This document shows, one piece after another, positions 26,267 through 35,483 of a stretch of DNA of 64,000 bases (its first letter is position 1; every line of letters begins with the position of its first letter). Made by a program: the position numbers and the translations under genes. Below the pieces are notes generated by a model. That model was not told where the DNA came from. It did no database searches and saw only the letters and a list, made by a program, of their open reading frames with translations. The stretch is from the NCBI RefSeq assembly GCF_003173575.1, contig NZ_QGNY01000001.1, positions 930,001 through 994,000 on the forward strand. Direction: 5' to 3'. The DNA is from Pedobacter paludis. GTDB lineage: Bacteria > Bacteroidota > Bacteroidia > Sphingobacteriales > Sphingobacteriaceae.

Positions 26267-28645
26267 TCAATTCAAATAAACGTAAGTAATTCCGTCTCCG
26301 CCTCTATCAGCATGTTCATCTTCCATCCTATTTACCTGGCTGTATTTCCTAAGGTATTCTCTGATCATTTTTCTTAAAATTCCGTCTCCCTTTCCATGCA
26401 CCAATTTTATTGATGGAAAACCCAGCATAATCGCCTTATCTAAATATTTTTCAACTTCAAATAAAGCATCTTCAGTTCTCATTCCACGCAAATCCAGCTC
26501 TGCCCTGAAATTAGAAACGGCATCATTCATCCGTCCGGCAAAAGAGTTGGCGCTGCTTTGTATTACTTTTTTAGCCTCTTTGTTGCTTATTTTTTGAACA
26601 CGATTCTTTTTAACATTCGATCTTAAATCGCCAATGGCCAATACAAGTTCATTCCGATTAATTTCCAATACCTGCCCGGTAGTTTCACTATCTGTAAATT
26701 TAACCCAATCGCCAATTTCTACTTCTCCACCAACTATAACCTGCACAGGTTTTGGTTTATCTTTAGGGACCGTGTTTTTTACCAATTCTCTTTGCAAATT
26801 CTGCCGAAGTTCTTTGGTTACAATTTTATCTGCCTGTTTCTCCTTTATCTCCGCAATGGTATTTTCAACAAGTTTATTGGCACTTTTAATAATATTTTGC
26901 GCCTCTTGTTTAGCTTCTTTTATCAGAATTTTCTTATTTTCCTCTAAAAATGTTTTAAGCTTTTCATTTTCGGCAACTAAGTTTTTAGCCTTATTTTGCT
27001 GATTGGCCAAACTTACCTTAGCATCGTAAACATTTTTCTTTTCTCGCTCCAAATCTACAAGCATGGTATCTACCCGATTTTGGTTAGATCCTGTTTTTTG
27101 TCTTGCCAATTGGATAACCTCCTTTGGTAAACCAATATTCTGGGCTATTTCAAAAGCATAAGAACTTCCGGGTTTACCCATTTCTAAAATATAAAGCGGT
27201 TTCATTTTTGCATTATCAAAAAGCATAGATGCATTTTCCAGCCCTTCTGTATTGCCTGCAAAAAGCTTTAAATTAGAATAGTGCGTTGTAATTACCCCAC
27301 GAACTTTTTTATTGTTCATTACCTCCAAAACGGCTTCTGCCATCGGTCCACCAAATTGAGGATCAGTACCTGTTCCAAACTCATCAATTAAAACCATTGT
27401 TTTTGGCGAAGCATGCTCAACAAAATAGCGCATCTTTTTTAAGTGGGCGCTGTAGGTACTTAAATCGCTTTCTATAGACTGATCATCGCCAATATCTGCA
27501 AAAATATTTTCAAAAATCCCGACTTCACTATTGGCATCTACAGGAATTAACAAACCGGTTTGCAACATAATTTGCAGTAAACCAACGGTTTTCATACAGA
27601 CCGATTTACCACCGGCATTTGGCCCAGAGACCAGAACAACCCGAGTTTGTGCATCAATATGAATATTTAATGGCGTAACCGATTTTTTCTCCAAAGCAAA
27701 AGAGAGCGTTAGCAACGGGTGCCTAGCATTAATTAATTTGGTTTTGGGTTCTTTTAGTAAGCCTGGCATTTCTGCCTCGATATCTAGAGCAAACAGCGCT
27801 TTCGCACGAACAAAATCAAGTTTGGTCAGGAAACCGTGATAAGATAACAGTAATGGCGAATAAGGGCGCAAATCATCTGTTAAGGCAATTAAAATCTTTA
27901 TAATTTCCCTTCGCTTGTCAAATTCTAAATCTCTTAATTTGTTATTTAAGGTAAATACCTCTTCTGGCTCGATATAAACCGTTTGGCCAGTGGCAGATTC
28001 ATCGTGAACAAATCCCTTTAGCTTTCTTTTATTTTCGGCCAAAACCGGAATACACATTCTCCCATCACGAATGGTCAAACTTCCATCAGCCACCCAATTG
28101 TTGGCGATAGCTTGCTTGTAAATCGAATCCATCCGTTTCCGAACATCTTGCTCTGCCTTAGAAATTGCGGAAGTAATTTCCTGCAATTCTTTCGAAGCAT
28201 TAGGTTTAATCTTCCCTTTCGGATCGATAACGGTTTCAATTTTCCTGAGAATATTTTTTTCTATTGGCAAATGCTCAAATAGAGCCTCTAATGTTGGATA
28301 AACCTCTGCCCTTTCTTCAAAAAAGCGCAATACAGAAAAAACCGTTTGTAAGGAAGTGTAAACCTGAAACCACTCTTCTTCTAAAAGATATGTGCCTTCA
28401 ACCCTAATTTTTTCAACAAGAGACTTAATATCAAAAAAGGTATTTATTTGTAAGGGTTCCTGATTTTGCAGGATACTTTTGAACTCGTTGGTTTGTTTTA
28501 AGAATTTATCAATTTGATCAAAACGATTCATCACCTGCATCTTTTGCACCATTGCCTGCCCCATCGGGCTCATACAATGTTTGCTAATCAACTGCCTTAT
28601 CTCAACAAAACCTAAGCGTTCTAAACAATTTTCGGGATATAACAT
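26267..28645 (-). CDS. mutS2: Endonuclease MutS2
   Basis: The 792-residue MutS2 has a core with Walker A SGPNAGGKSVCMKTVG (around residue 335-350) and Walker B TMVLIDEFGTGTDPQFG. A long coiled coil (about 520-640) follows, with a KOW-like segment. The C-terminal Smr domain has LDLRGMRTEDAL and LVHGKGDGILRKMIREYL (about 715-770). MutS2 acts in suppression of recombination and, in some bacteria, in rescue of collided ribosomes. It lacks the mismatch-recognition domain of MutS. Its start lies 1 nt after the stop of the DUF4296 lipoprotein gene, so the two are co-transcribed. Confidence 0.95.
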   Translation of the reverse strand: MLYPENCLERLGFVEIRQLISKHCMSPMGQAMVQKMQVMNRFDQIDKFLKQTNEFKSILQNQEPLQINTFFDIKSLVEKIRVEGTYLLEEEWFQVYTSLQTVFSVLRFFEERAEVYPTLEALFEHLPIEKNILRKIETVIDPKGKIKPNASKELQEITSAISKAEQDVRKRMDSIYKQAIANNWVADGSLTIRDGRMCIPVLAENKRKLKGFVHDESATGQTVYIEPEEVFTLNNKLRDLEFDKRREIIKILIALTDDLRPYSPLLLSYHGFLTKLDFVRAKALFALDIEAEMPGLLKEPKTKLINARHPLLTLSFALEKKSVTPLNIHIDAQTRVVLVSGPNAGGKSVCMKTVGLLQIMLQTGLLIPVDANSEVGIFENIFADIGDDQSIESDLSTYSAHLKKMRYFVEHASPKTMVLIDEFGTGTDPQFGGPMAEAVLEVMNNKKVRGVITTHYSNLKLFAGNTEGLENASMLFDNAKMKPLYILEMGKPGSSYAFEIAQNIGLPKEVIQLARQKTGSNQNRVDTMLVDLEREKKNVYDAKVSLANQQNKAKNLVAENEKLKTFLEENKKILIKEAKQEAQNIIKSANKLVENTIAEIKEKQADKIVTKELRQNLQRELVKNTVPKDKPKPVQVIVGGEVEIGDWVKFTDSETTGQVLEINRNELVLAIGDLRSNVKKNRVQKISNKEAKKVIQSSANSFAGRMNDAVSNFRAELDLRGMRTEDALFEVEKYLDKAIMLGFPSIKLVHGKGDGILRKMIREYLRKYSQVNRMEDEHADRGGDGITYVYLN

Positions 28646-28646
28646 A

Positions 28647-29297
28647 TTATTGTGCCACTACTGGAGCGGTTTGCATTTTTAATTTGTGTAAAGTTTGTTC
28701 TTTTAATAATCTTGCCTTTCTTCTCTCAATCCTGCGCAAAGAATCTGCCTTTTTAGCCTTTAGTTTAGATTTAGATAAAACCTTAGCTGGCTTAAGCTTT
28801 TCTACAATAGCTCTGGATGCTTCAGGTTTGGCAAGCTCAACTTTTTTAACTTCTAATTTTTTTAACGAATCTGCCTTTTTTAAAGAATCAGCTTTCATTT
28901 TTTTAGGGTCTTTAGCCAATTTAAGCGAATCTGCCTTTCTAATTTTAGCCATGGCCAAAGAATCTGCCTTCTCTAGCTTTGTTTTTTCCTTACCAATTTT
29001 CGAAGAAATATTTTTATAAATTTTTTCCAACGCTTCCGGATCTTTGTAGTAGTAGGCTAAGCTTCGAGTATACTGTGCAGAATCTGTATTAAATTTTTTA
29101 TAAATACCGTTGTAATATTCAGAGCCTAATTTTCTGGAAGAATCTGGAATATAAACCGTAGAAAGATATCCATCAACAATATGGATATCGTATAAAATTT
29201 TTTCCATTTCTTCTGGCTCTAAAACATCTTTTGGTCGGCCTGGTCTACATCCAAAAACCAAAATTACTGGTATTAAAGCCCACAATAATCTTCTCAT
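28647..29297 (-). CDS. DUF4296 lipoprotein with KADSL-repeat basic tail
   Basis: The 216-residue protein has a lipoprotein signal (MRRLLWALIPVILVFGCRPG, Cys at 17). A DUF4296 domain (about 25-100: PEEMEKILYDIHIVDGYLST and YNGIYKKFNTDSAQYTRSLAYYYKDPE) follows. The long basic tail (about 100-216) repeats the pentamer KADSL at least five times among other Lys/Ala-rich sequence. The tail probably forms a charged helix. Function is unknown; the family is typical of Bacteroidota. It is translationally close to mutS2. Confidence 0.85.
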   Translation of the reverse strand: MRRLLWALIPVILVFGCRPGRPKDVLEPEEMEKILYDIHIVDGYLSTVYIPDSSRKLGSEYYNGIYKKFNTDSAQYTRSLAYYYKDPEALEKIYKNISSKIGKEKTKLEKADSLAMAKIRKADSLKLAKDPKKMKADSLKKADSLKKLEVKKVELAKPEASRAIVEKLKPAKVLSKSKLKAKKADSLRRIERRKARLLKEQTLHKLKMQTAPVVAQ

Positions 29298-29367
29298 GCT
29301 GAATTAAAATATTATTTTTTGCCCAAATTGCGACAAGGTTATTAATTTTACCCAAAAATAGTTATAA

Positions 29368-30069
29368 ATGAGCATAGCTGATAATCTTAAAAAATATAAA
29401 AGCGAAGTAGAGTCTGATGGCGTAAAGTTAATTGCCGTTTCCAAAACCCAAACAGTCGATGCAATTTTAGAAGCATATAATGCTGGGCAAAGAGTTTTTG
29501 GCGAGAACCACGTTCAAGAAATGGTTGATAAACAGGCCGAGCTTCCTACTGATATTGAGTGGCATTTAATTGGCCATTTACAAACCAACAAGGTAAAATA
29601 CATCGCTCCATTTGTAAAGCTCATTCATGGTGTCGACAGCATAAAACTATTGCAGGAAATTAATAAGCAGGCCTTAAAAAATAAAAGAATAATCGATTGT
29701 TTATTACAGGTTTACATTGCTGACGAAGATACAAAGTTCGGACTTGGATTTGATGAAGTGATAGAGCTTTTACGTTCAGAGGAGTATGCAGAACTAAAAA
29801 ATATTCGTATTGTAGGTTTAATGGGAATTGCAACCAACACCAAAAACGAAAAACAGATTACTGTAGAATTTAATGAGCTAAAAGTATTTTTTGATGGTGT
29901 TAAAGTAAGTTTTTTCAGAAAGGAAGATTCATTTAAAGAGATTTCTACAGGGATGAGTGCAGATTATAAAATCGCGATAGAAGAAGGCAGCACAATGGTT
30001 CGCATTGGAAGCGCAATTTTCGGAAAAAGAATTATTAAACATTTTAAAGCTGATATATCGGCAAATTAA
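29368..30069 (+). CDS. yggS: PLP-homeostasis protein (YggS/PLPHP family)
   Basis: The 233-residue single-domain PLP-binding protein has the family Lys in VKLIAVSKTQ (about residues 19-28). It also has the motifs FGENHVQEM, EWHLIGHLQTNKVKYI and the C-terminal STGMSADYKIAIEEGSTMVRIGSAIFG, which binds the phosphate. Members keep cellular pyridoxal phosphate in balance and have no known catalytic activity. It leads a three-gene operon with a GNAT acetyltransferase (8 nt later) and aspartate kinase. Confidence 0.95.
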   Translation: MSIADNLKKYKSEVESDGVKLIAVSKTQTVDAILEAYNAGQRVFGENHVQEMVDKQAELPTDIEWHLIGHLQTNKVKYIAPFVKLIHGVDSIKLLQEINKQALKNKRIIDCLLQVYIADEDTKFGLGFDEVIELLRSEEYAELKNIRIVGLMGIATNTKNEKQITVEFNELKVFFDGVKVSFFRKEDSFKEISTGMSADYKIAIEEGSTMVRIGSAIFGKRIIKHFKADISAN

Positions 30070-30077
30070 AACAGCAT

Positions 30078-30545
30078 ATGAACTTAAGTATTAGAACGGC
30101 AGTTGCTGAAGATTGTCCTAGAATATTAGAATTGATAAATGAATTGGCCATTTACGAACGTGCACCGGAAGAAGTTACCGTAAACCTTGATCATTTTGTT
30201 GATGCCGGTTTTGGAGCAACTCCGGTTTGGAAGGCATATGTTGCAGAAAATGAAGGAATAATTATTGGTTTTGCGCTATTTTATACACGTTATTCTACCT
30301 GGAAAGGTTGCAGACTCTATCTTGAAGATTTTATCGTTACTGAAGATTTTAGAGGCAAAGGTGTAGGAAAATTGCTTTTTGAAAAGGTGATAGAAGAATC
30401 TAAGAATGGAAATTATAATGGCATGGTTTGGCAAGTTCTGGACTGGAACGAACCTGCGATTAATTTTTATAACAAATACAATGCGCATTTAGAAGCAGGA
30501 TGGTTAAATGCATCATTTTCTGAAGCACAGGTTAAGGCATTTTAA
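30078..30545 (+). CDS. GNAT-family N-acetyltransferase
   Basis: The 155-residue protein has the GNAT acetyl-CoA-binding motif LEDFIVTEDFRGKGVGKLLFEKV (about 92-114) and the C-terminal motif QVLDWNEPAINFYNKYNA. It resembles the diamine/spermidine-acetyltransferase-like branch (start of the type LSIRTAVAEDCPRILELI, then YERAPEEV). The acceptor is unknown. It is 2 nt upstream of aspartate kinase. Confidence 0.88.
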   Translation: MNLSIRTAVAEDCPRILELINELAIYERAPEEVTVNLDHFVDAGFGATPVWKAYVAENEGIIIGFALFYTRYSTWKGCRLYLEDFIVTEDFRGKGVGKLLFEKVIEESKNGNYNGMVWQVLDWNEPAINFYNKYNAHLEAGWLNASFSEAQVKAF

Positions 30546-30547
30546 AC

Positions 30548-31816
30548 ATGGATATTTTTAAGTTTGGTGGCGCTTCGGTTAAAGATGCTGATGGTGTAAA
30601 AAATTTGGCCAACATAGTTCGCGATTACAAAAAGGGAAAACTACTTATTGTAATCTCTGCAATGGGTAAAATTACCAATAAATTAGAGGAGCTTACGCAG
30701 GCCTTTTTAGCACAGAGTGATCAAACGCATTCAATTTTCGAAGAGATAAAACATTTTCATTTTAGCATTATCGAAGCGCTTTTTGAAGGCAATCCTAATC
30801 CTGTTTATGACGATGTTGCGAATACTTTTGTAGAGATAGAATGGTTAATTGAAGATGAAGCAGATAGTAACCCTGATTACATCTATGATCAAATTGTATC
30901 CATTGGAGAAGTTGTTTCAACTAAAATTGTGGCCGCCTGGTTAAATGAAAGCGGAAGTAAGGCACTTTGGGCCGATGCAAGAAATTTCATTCAAACGGAT
31001 AATACCTACAGAGAAGGCAAGGTAGATTGGGATAAAACCAACCAGATTATTCAAAAAGATTTGATTCCGCTTTTAAACGAAAATATAATTGTAACACAAG
31101 GGTTTATTGGCGGAACTAGCGAAAATTACACAACAACACTAGGCAGAGAAGGATCAGATTATTCTGCGGCAATTTTTGCTTCTTGCGTTAATGCTGATGC
31201 TTTAACAATTTGGAAAGATGTGCCAGGGGTTTTAAATGCTGATCCTAAATGGTTCGATGAAACAGAAAAAATCCCACAACTTTCTTATCATGATGCCATT
31301 GAACTAACCTATTACGGAGCCACGGTAATTCATCCAAAAACAATAAAACCCCTTCAAAATAAAGGCATTCCATTATTTGTTCGCTCATTTATTCAGCCTG
31401 AAGGCGCCGGAACTGCTATAACAAAAGAAAATAATCCCTTACCTGTTCCATCCTTTATTTTTAAAGTCAATCAAGCATTGATTTCAATTTTCCCGAAAGA
31501 TTATTCATTTATCATTGAAGAAAATCTGAGCAATATTTTCGAGCTTTTCCATAAGCATAAAATTAAAATCAATACCATGTTGAATTCTGCCATTAGTTTT
31601 TCGGTTAGTGTTGACGACAATACAGATAAAATAGAAAAACTGATTCAAGCCTTAGCTTCGGAGTTTACGGTTAAATACAATAAAGGATTGGAACTCGTAA
31701 CGATAAGATATTACAATCAACAAACCATAGATCGGGTAACCATTGATAAAGAGATTTTATTGGAAGTTAAAAGCCGACATACCTGTCAAATGGTGATGAA
31801 AAATAAAAACAGCTAA
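30548..31816 (+). CDS. Aspartate kinase
   Basis: The 422-residue amino-acid kinase begins MDIFKFGGASVKDADGVKNL (the KFGGxS motif). It contains the conserved TQGFIGG, TTLGREGSDYSAA and WKDVPGVLNADPKWF motifs, followed by ACT-like regulatory sequence (about 300-420). It phosphorylates aspartate, the first step to lysine, threonine and methionine. It is a single-function enzyme without a homoserine dehydrogenase domain. A methyltransferase gene follows 111 nt later, in a spacer with no clear terminator. Confidence 0.93.
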   Translation: MDIFKFGGASVKDADGVKNLANIVRDYKKGKLLIVISAMGKITNKLEELTQAFLAQSDQTHSIFEEIKHFHFSIIEALFEGNPNPVYDDVANTFVEIEWLIEDEADSNPDYIYDQIVSIGEVVSTKIVAAWLNESGSKALWADARNFIQTDNTYREGKVDWDKTNQIIQKDLIPLLNENIIVTQGFIGGTSENYTTTLGREGSDYSAAIFASCVNADALTIWKDVPGVLNADPKWFDETEKIPQLSYHDAIELTYYGATVIHPKTIKPLQNKGIPLFVRSFIQPEGAGTAITKENNPLPVPSFIFKVNQALISIFPKDYSFIIEENLSNIFELFHKHKIKINTMLNSAISFSVSVDDNTDKIEKLIQALASEFTVKYNKGLELVTIRYYNQQTIDRVTIDKEILLEVKSRHTCQMVMKNKNS

Positions 31817-31927
31817 AATTATTTGCTTCGCGGGGACAACCGAGGCATAAAACTTGTAAAATAAATAATTGCCCACTCCTTCCCACTCTCATGACCTGAT
31901 ACTTAATACCTATTACCTAACAAAATA

Positions 31928-33112
31928 ATGAACATAAACATTTTAGAGAAGGTTGTACAAGACTACATCGATGCAAATTTAAATGCCGATGTAAATCAAA
32001 TTGCCTTAGCTAAGAGTCCGTTCGAAAATGTTTCATCAGCAGAGCTTGCCGGACAAATCGCAGCTAAAAAAAAGTCTGAGAAGAAACTTCCTACCTGGTT
32101 TAAGCATAAAGAAATTTACTACCCAACAGCATTATCTATTGAACAAACCTCATCCGAAATTACAGCAGAATATAAATCCAAATTAGCTATTGGCAATCGA
32201 CTAATCGATTTAACGGGCGGTTTTGGAGTAGATTCTTTTTATTTTTCCAAAAATGTTAATGCAGTAACGCATTGCGAAATCAATTCAGATCTCTCCAAAA
32301 TTGCCAATCATAATGCGACAATTTTAACTGTAAAAAACATTGAATTCAAATCTGTTGATGGAATAGAATTTTTAAAACACACAGATTCAATTTTTGATAC
32401 CATTTATGTCGATCCGGCAAGAAGGGCAGAAAAAGGAAAAGTTTTTATGTTAAAAGATTGTACACCTGATGTGGTAAGCAATCTGGATCTTTTACTATCC
32501 AAAGGAAGAAGAATCATTATAAAAACTGCCCCACTTCTGGATATAACTGCAGGTTTGAACGAATTACAAAACGTGAGCGAAATTCATATTGTAAGTGTAA
32601 AAAATGAATGCAAGGAAATTCTTTGGGTTATAGAACCCGATTCAAAATCGGATGTTAAAATTGTTGCTCTAACTTTAAATGATAAGCAAAAGCATTTTTC
32701 ATTTTTAAAATCAGAAACCGAAGTTTATTCAGAATTCACCAATTCTATTGATGAAGATCATTATTTATACGAACCAGATGCCTCACTCCTAAAATCCGGA
32801 GCCTTTGATTTAATTGGTCTGCGATATAATTTAAAAAAGCTTCATCCACAAACCCAGCTATTTGTGTCATCACAATTAAACGAGGAGTTTCCTGGCCGCA
32901 TTTTCAAAATTAGCAAGGTATATTCTACTGGCGATTTAAAGAAACTTAAGGATTTAGCAGGGAATGTTATTGTAAGAAATTATCCGGCAAAACCAGAAGA
33001 ACTGGTTAAGAAGTATAAAATAAAGCCAAGCAAAGAAAATTTTCTCTTATTTAGCAAGATAGGAAACCATGAAAATATTGTAATTAAAGCCGAAATTATA
33101 CAATACTACTAA
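31928..33112 (+). CDS. Class I SAM-dependent methyltransferase with THUMP-like domain (PG_1098 type)
   Basis: The 394-residue protein has an N-terminal helical region and a Rossmann methyltransferase core whose SAM loop reads LIDLTGGFGVDSFYFS (about 92-107). A YVDPARRAEKGKVF motif (about 158-171) is typical of nucleic-acid methyltransferases. The C-terminal part (about 280-394) matches the ferredoxin-like/THUMP-like module described in the PG_1098 family. A tRNA or rRNA substrate is likely but not shown. Confidence 0.82.
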   Translation: MNINILEKVVQDYIDANLNADVNQIALAKSPFENVSSAELAGQIAAKKKSEKKLPTWFKHKEIYYPTALSIEQTSSEITAEYKSKLAIGNRLIDLTGGFGVDSFYFSKNVNAVTHCEINSDLSKIANHNATILTVKNIEFKSVDGIEFLKHTDSIFDTIYVDPARRAEKGKVFMLKDCTPDVVSNLDLLLSKGRRIIIKTAPLLDITAGLNELQNVSEIHIVSVKNECKEILWVIEPDSKSDVKIVALTLNDKQKHFSFLKSETEVYSEFTNSIDEDHYLYEPDASLLKSGAFDLIGLRYNLKKLHPQTQLFVSSQLNEEFPGRIFKISKVYSTGDLKKLKDLAGNVIVRNYPAKPEELVKKYKIKPSKENFLLFSKIGNHENIVIKAEIIQYY

Positions 33113-33114
33113 AA

Positions 33115-33144
33115 ACAAAAGAGCCATTCCGTAGAAAGGCTCTT
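33115..33144 (-). terminator. Terminator of the cold shock gene
   Basis: AAGAGCC (33119-33125) and GGCTCTT (33138-33144) form a stem. On the minus strand a T-rich run (TTTTGTTTTTAG) follows. It also lies just after the methyltransferase stop codon and may slow the plus-strand transcript. Confidence 0.7.
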
Positions 33145-33178
33145 GTTAGGGATGATGTTAATTAAGTATAGATATCGC

Positions 33179-33376
33179 TTAAACTTTTTTAACGTTTACT
33201 GCCTGTAAACCTTTTCTGCCTTCAGCTACTTCAAATTCAACTGCATCGTTTTCTTTTAAGCTATCGATTCCGCCTAAAACATCTTTAAAATGTACAAAAA
33301 TATCTTTGTTGTCTTCTTGTACAATAAATCCAAAACCTTTCTGAGTGTTAAACCATTTAACTTTTCCGGTTGCCAT
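33179..33376 (-). CDS. Cold shock protein (CspA family)
   Basis: The 65-residue single cold-shock domain begins MATGKVKWFNTQKGFGFI, with RNP1 as KGFGFI (13-18) and RNP2 as DIFVHF (24-29). It binds single-stranded RNA/DNA and melts mRNA structure. A long (about 200 nt) leader region with no gene lies upstream, consistent with a regulated leader, but I cannot identify a cold-box-like element. A degenerate relative lies at 49689. Confidence 0.95.
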   Translation of the reverse strand: MATGKVKWFNTQKGFGFIVQEDNKDIFVHFKDVLGGIDSLKENDAVEFEVAEGRKGLQAVNVKKV

Positions 33377-33584
33377 AAAAAATAAAAAATGTATAAAATA
33401 AATAAACCCTTTTACGCTTTGATCAGCATTTTTTTAAACCAATTGGAATTTAATTTAATTAAACAATTAGAATAAGCGTTAATATTGAAACAAAACTATC
33501 AAATATAATAATTTGAACATAAATTACAATCGTATCATCACGATTTGTACGTTAAAGTTGAATCTTTAAGAGATTTATCAACAA

Positions 33585-34220
33585 TTATTTGTTTGGTTGC
33601 GGGGTTGTACGTAAATAAGGCTTAATAACTTTGTGTCCTTTAGGAAATTTAGCCGGAATATCTTCTGTTTTAATGCTATTTACTACAATTACGTCTTCTC
33701 CGTCCTTCCAATCTGCCGGTGTTGCAACACTATAGTTCGCAGTAAGCTGTAAAGAATCTATTACTCTTAAAACTTCATTAAAATTTCTACCAGTAGATGC
33801 CGGGTAAGTAATGGTTAATTTCACCTTTTTATCCGGGCTAATTACAAACAAGGACCTAACGGTTAAGGTTTCTGATGCATTGGGATGAATCATATCGTAA
33901 AGATTAGCCACCGTTTTATCAGGATCCGCAATAATAGGAAACTCTACAGAGGTGTTTTGGGTTTCGTTAATATCACTGATCCAGCCTTTATGCGATTCTG
34001 CTGAATCAACACTCAAGGCTAAAACCTTAACATTGCGTTTTTCAAATTCATCTTTTAAAGCTGCAGTTCTTCCTAGTTCTGTTGTGCAAACTGGCGTGTA
34101 ATCTGCTGGATGTGAAAATAAAACGCCCCAACTGTCTCCTAGGTAGTCATAAAAATCTATTTTTCCAATTGATGTGTTGGCCTGGAAATTCGGTGCGGTA
34201 TCGCCTAGTCTTATACTCAT
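33585..34220 (-). CDS. 1-Cys peroxiredoxin (Prx6 type)
   Basis: The 211-residue thioredoxin-fold peroxidase has the peroxidatic Cys in SHPADYTPVCTTELG (about residues 36-50). It also has the Prx6-type C-terminal arm with YPASTGRNFNEVLRVIDSLQ and TPADWKDGEDVIV. No second resolving Cys is visible, so it is of the 1-Cys type. It reduces hydrogen and alkyl peroxides in the cytosol. It stands alone. Confidence 0.92.
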   Translation of the reverse strand: MSIRLGDTAPNFQANTSIGKIDFYDYLGDSWGVLFSHPADYTPVCTTELGRTAALKDEFEKRNVKVLALSVDSAESHKGWISDINETQNTSVEFPIIADPDKTVANLYDMIHPNASETLTVRSLFVISPDKKVKLTITYPASTGRNFNEVLRVIDSLQLTANYSVATPADWKDGEDVIVVNSIKTEDIPAKFPKGHKVIKPYLRTTPQPNK

Positions 34221-34316
34221 AATATTAATAATTAAAGATTGATTAAAACAAATCTAGTCAATACTATACTAAATACATAGACTTAATATTAATTTAAGAC
34301 ATAGAGATTATATTTC

Positions 34317-34351
34317 ATAAAAAAACCCTGCAGGTATAATCCAACAGGGTT
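34317..34351 (-). terminator. Terminator of the sigma/anti-sigma-protease operon
   Basis: AACCCTG (34324-34330) pairs with CAGGGTT (34345-34351). On the minus strand it is followed by a run of seven T residues, 27 nt after the protease stop codon. Confidence 0.85.
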
Positions 34352-34377
34352 CAAGCATATTAATTTGTTTGGGTTAT

Positions 34378-35475
34378 TTAATAAACTTTAATCATAAATA
34401 CGTAATCCTGAAGTTTCTCTATTTGCTTGGTACGTTTTAAGCCAGATAATAAACTCTTTTTGTTCGAAACTAATTTTTTACCTAATGAATCCTGAGGAAT
34501 TGCCCTCATGGCTTCTAATATATATTTTGATTTAATCGCAAATGCTGCGCCTTCTGTTTGATCTGGTTTACCGCTGATTACACCAACAAGATTACCATTA
34601 TTATCTAAAAGCGGACCACCACTATTCCCTGGATTAACAGAAATTGCAACCTGATATTGAGTGGTATCACCCACAAAGCCATTCTTCGAACTTACATAAC
34701 CTTCACCTAAAACGGCGTCATCCTTCGGATAACCCAAAGTATAAACGTTTTCGCCAATGCTGCTGCTGTTTCTTTTGATAGTATATGGAAGTGAAGAAAG
34801 ATTAGAGAAATTCTTATCGCTGATCTTCAAAATGGCCATATCGTATTGGCTATCAGTATAAACAGCCTTAACCTTGAAAGATTCTCCTTTATTGTTCTGT
34901 ACATATAAAGAATCGGCCCCATTAATAACATGAAGATTGGTAAGGATATAACCATTTGTAGAAATGGCAAAACCTGTACCGCCATAACGAGCTTGATTAG
35001 CTACCTTGTTTGGAACAGAGGTATGTGCAGAGTTACGAATATCTAAAATTAAATTATTCTGGGTTTTAATTGCGTTATTAAACTGATGACTTAACTGAAT
35101 CACCTTTTCATTTTGCTGGCTATTATTCTGTATAGAATAAATAGAAACCAAAGAAAGTACCACAAAAGAAGCCGCAACGGCAATTGCCGATTTATGCTTA
35201 CGCCACAATTGCACCACTTTTGATGGATGAGGTTTTAATGTTGCAGCCATTGCATCCACATCTAATTCTGCATGGATTTTATCCATTTGCTCTATTAAAT
35301 GTAATTGCTCAGCATACTGCTCCATTTTATGTAAAAATACCTTGTGCGAAACTACTTTATGATCAACACTTGCATCATTACTGCGTAATTGCTCAAAAGC
35401 CTCAGTTTCCTGTGGAGTAAGTTTACCTAAAAGATAATCTTCAATAATTGCATCTAAATCTAAATCGTTCCTCAT
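34378..35475 (-). CDS. Membrane-anchored trypsin-like protease fused to an anti-sigma-like cytoplasmic domain
   Basis: The ATG at 35475 is chosen (365 residues) because it leaves an 8-nt gap to the sigma gene. An upstream in-frame start would overlap that gene by 40 nt. The N-terminal 90 residues (DAIIEDYLLGKLTPQETEAF, then SHKVFLHKMEQYAEQL) resemble zinc-less anti-sigma domains. A single membrane helix (about 96-114, IAVAASFVVLSLVSIYSI) and a short coiled segment (to about 145) follow. A chymotrypsin/HtrA-like protease comes last, with triad His182 (TNLHVING), Asp212 (QYDMAIL) and Ser285 (NPGNSGGPL). No PDZ domain is visible. The order implies N-inside topology with the protease in the periplasm. 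Confidence 0.85.
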   Translation of the reverse strand: MRNDLDLDAIIEDYLLGKLTPQETEAFEQLRSNDASVDHKVVSHKVFLHKMEQYAEQLHLIEQMDKIHAELDVDAMAATLKPHPSKVVQLWRKHKSAIAVAASFVVLSLVSIYSIQNNSQQNEKVIQLSHQFNNAIKTQNNLILDIRNSAHTSVPNKVANQARYGGTGFAISTNGYILTNLHVINGADSLYVQNNKGESFKVKAVYTDSQYDMAILKISDKNFSNLSSLPYTIKRNSSSIGENVYTLGYPKDDAVLGEGYVSSKNGFVGDTTQYQVAISVNPGNSGGPLLDNNGNLVGVISGKPDQTEGAAFAIKSKYILEAMRAIPQDSLGKKLVSNKKSLLSGLKRTKQIEKLQDYVFMIKVY

Positions 35476-35483
35476 TTCAATTA

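Noticed and set aside
26634..27002. A 122-codon plus-strand frame inside mutS2
   Set aside because: Antisense shadow of the MutS2 coiled-coil region; low-complexity Ser/Phe/Leu composition.
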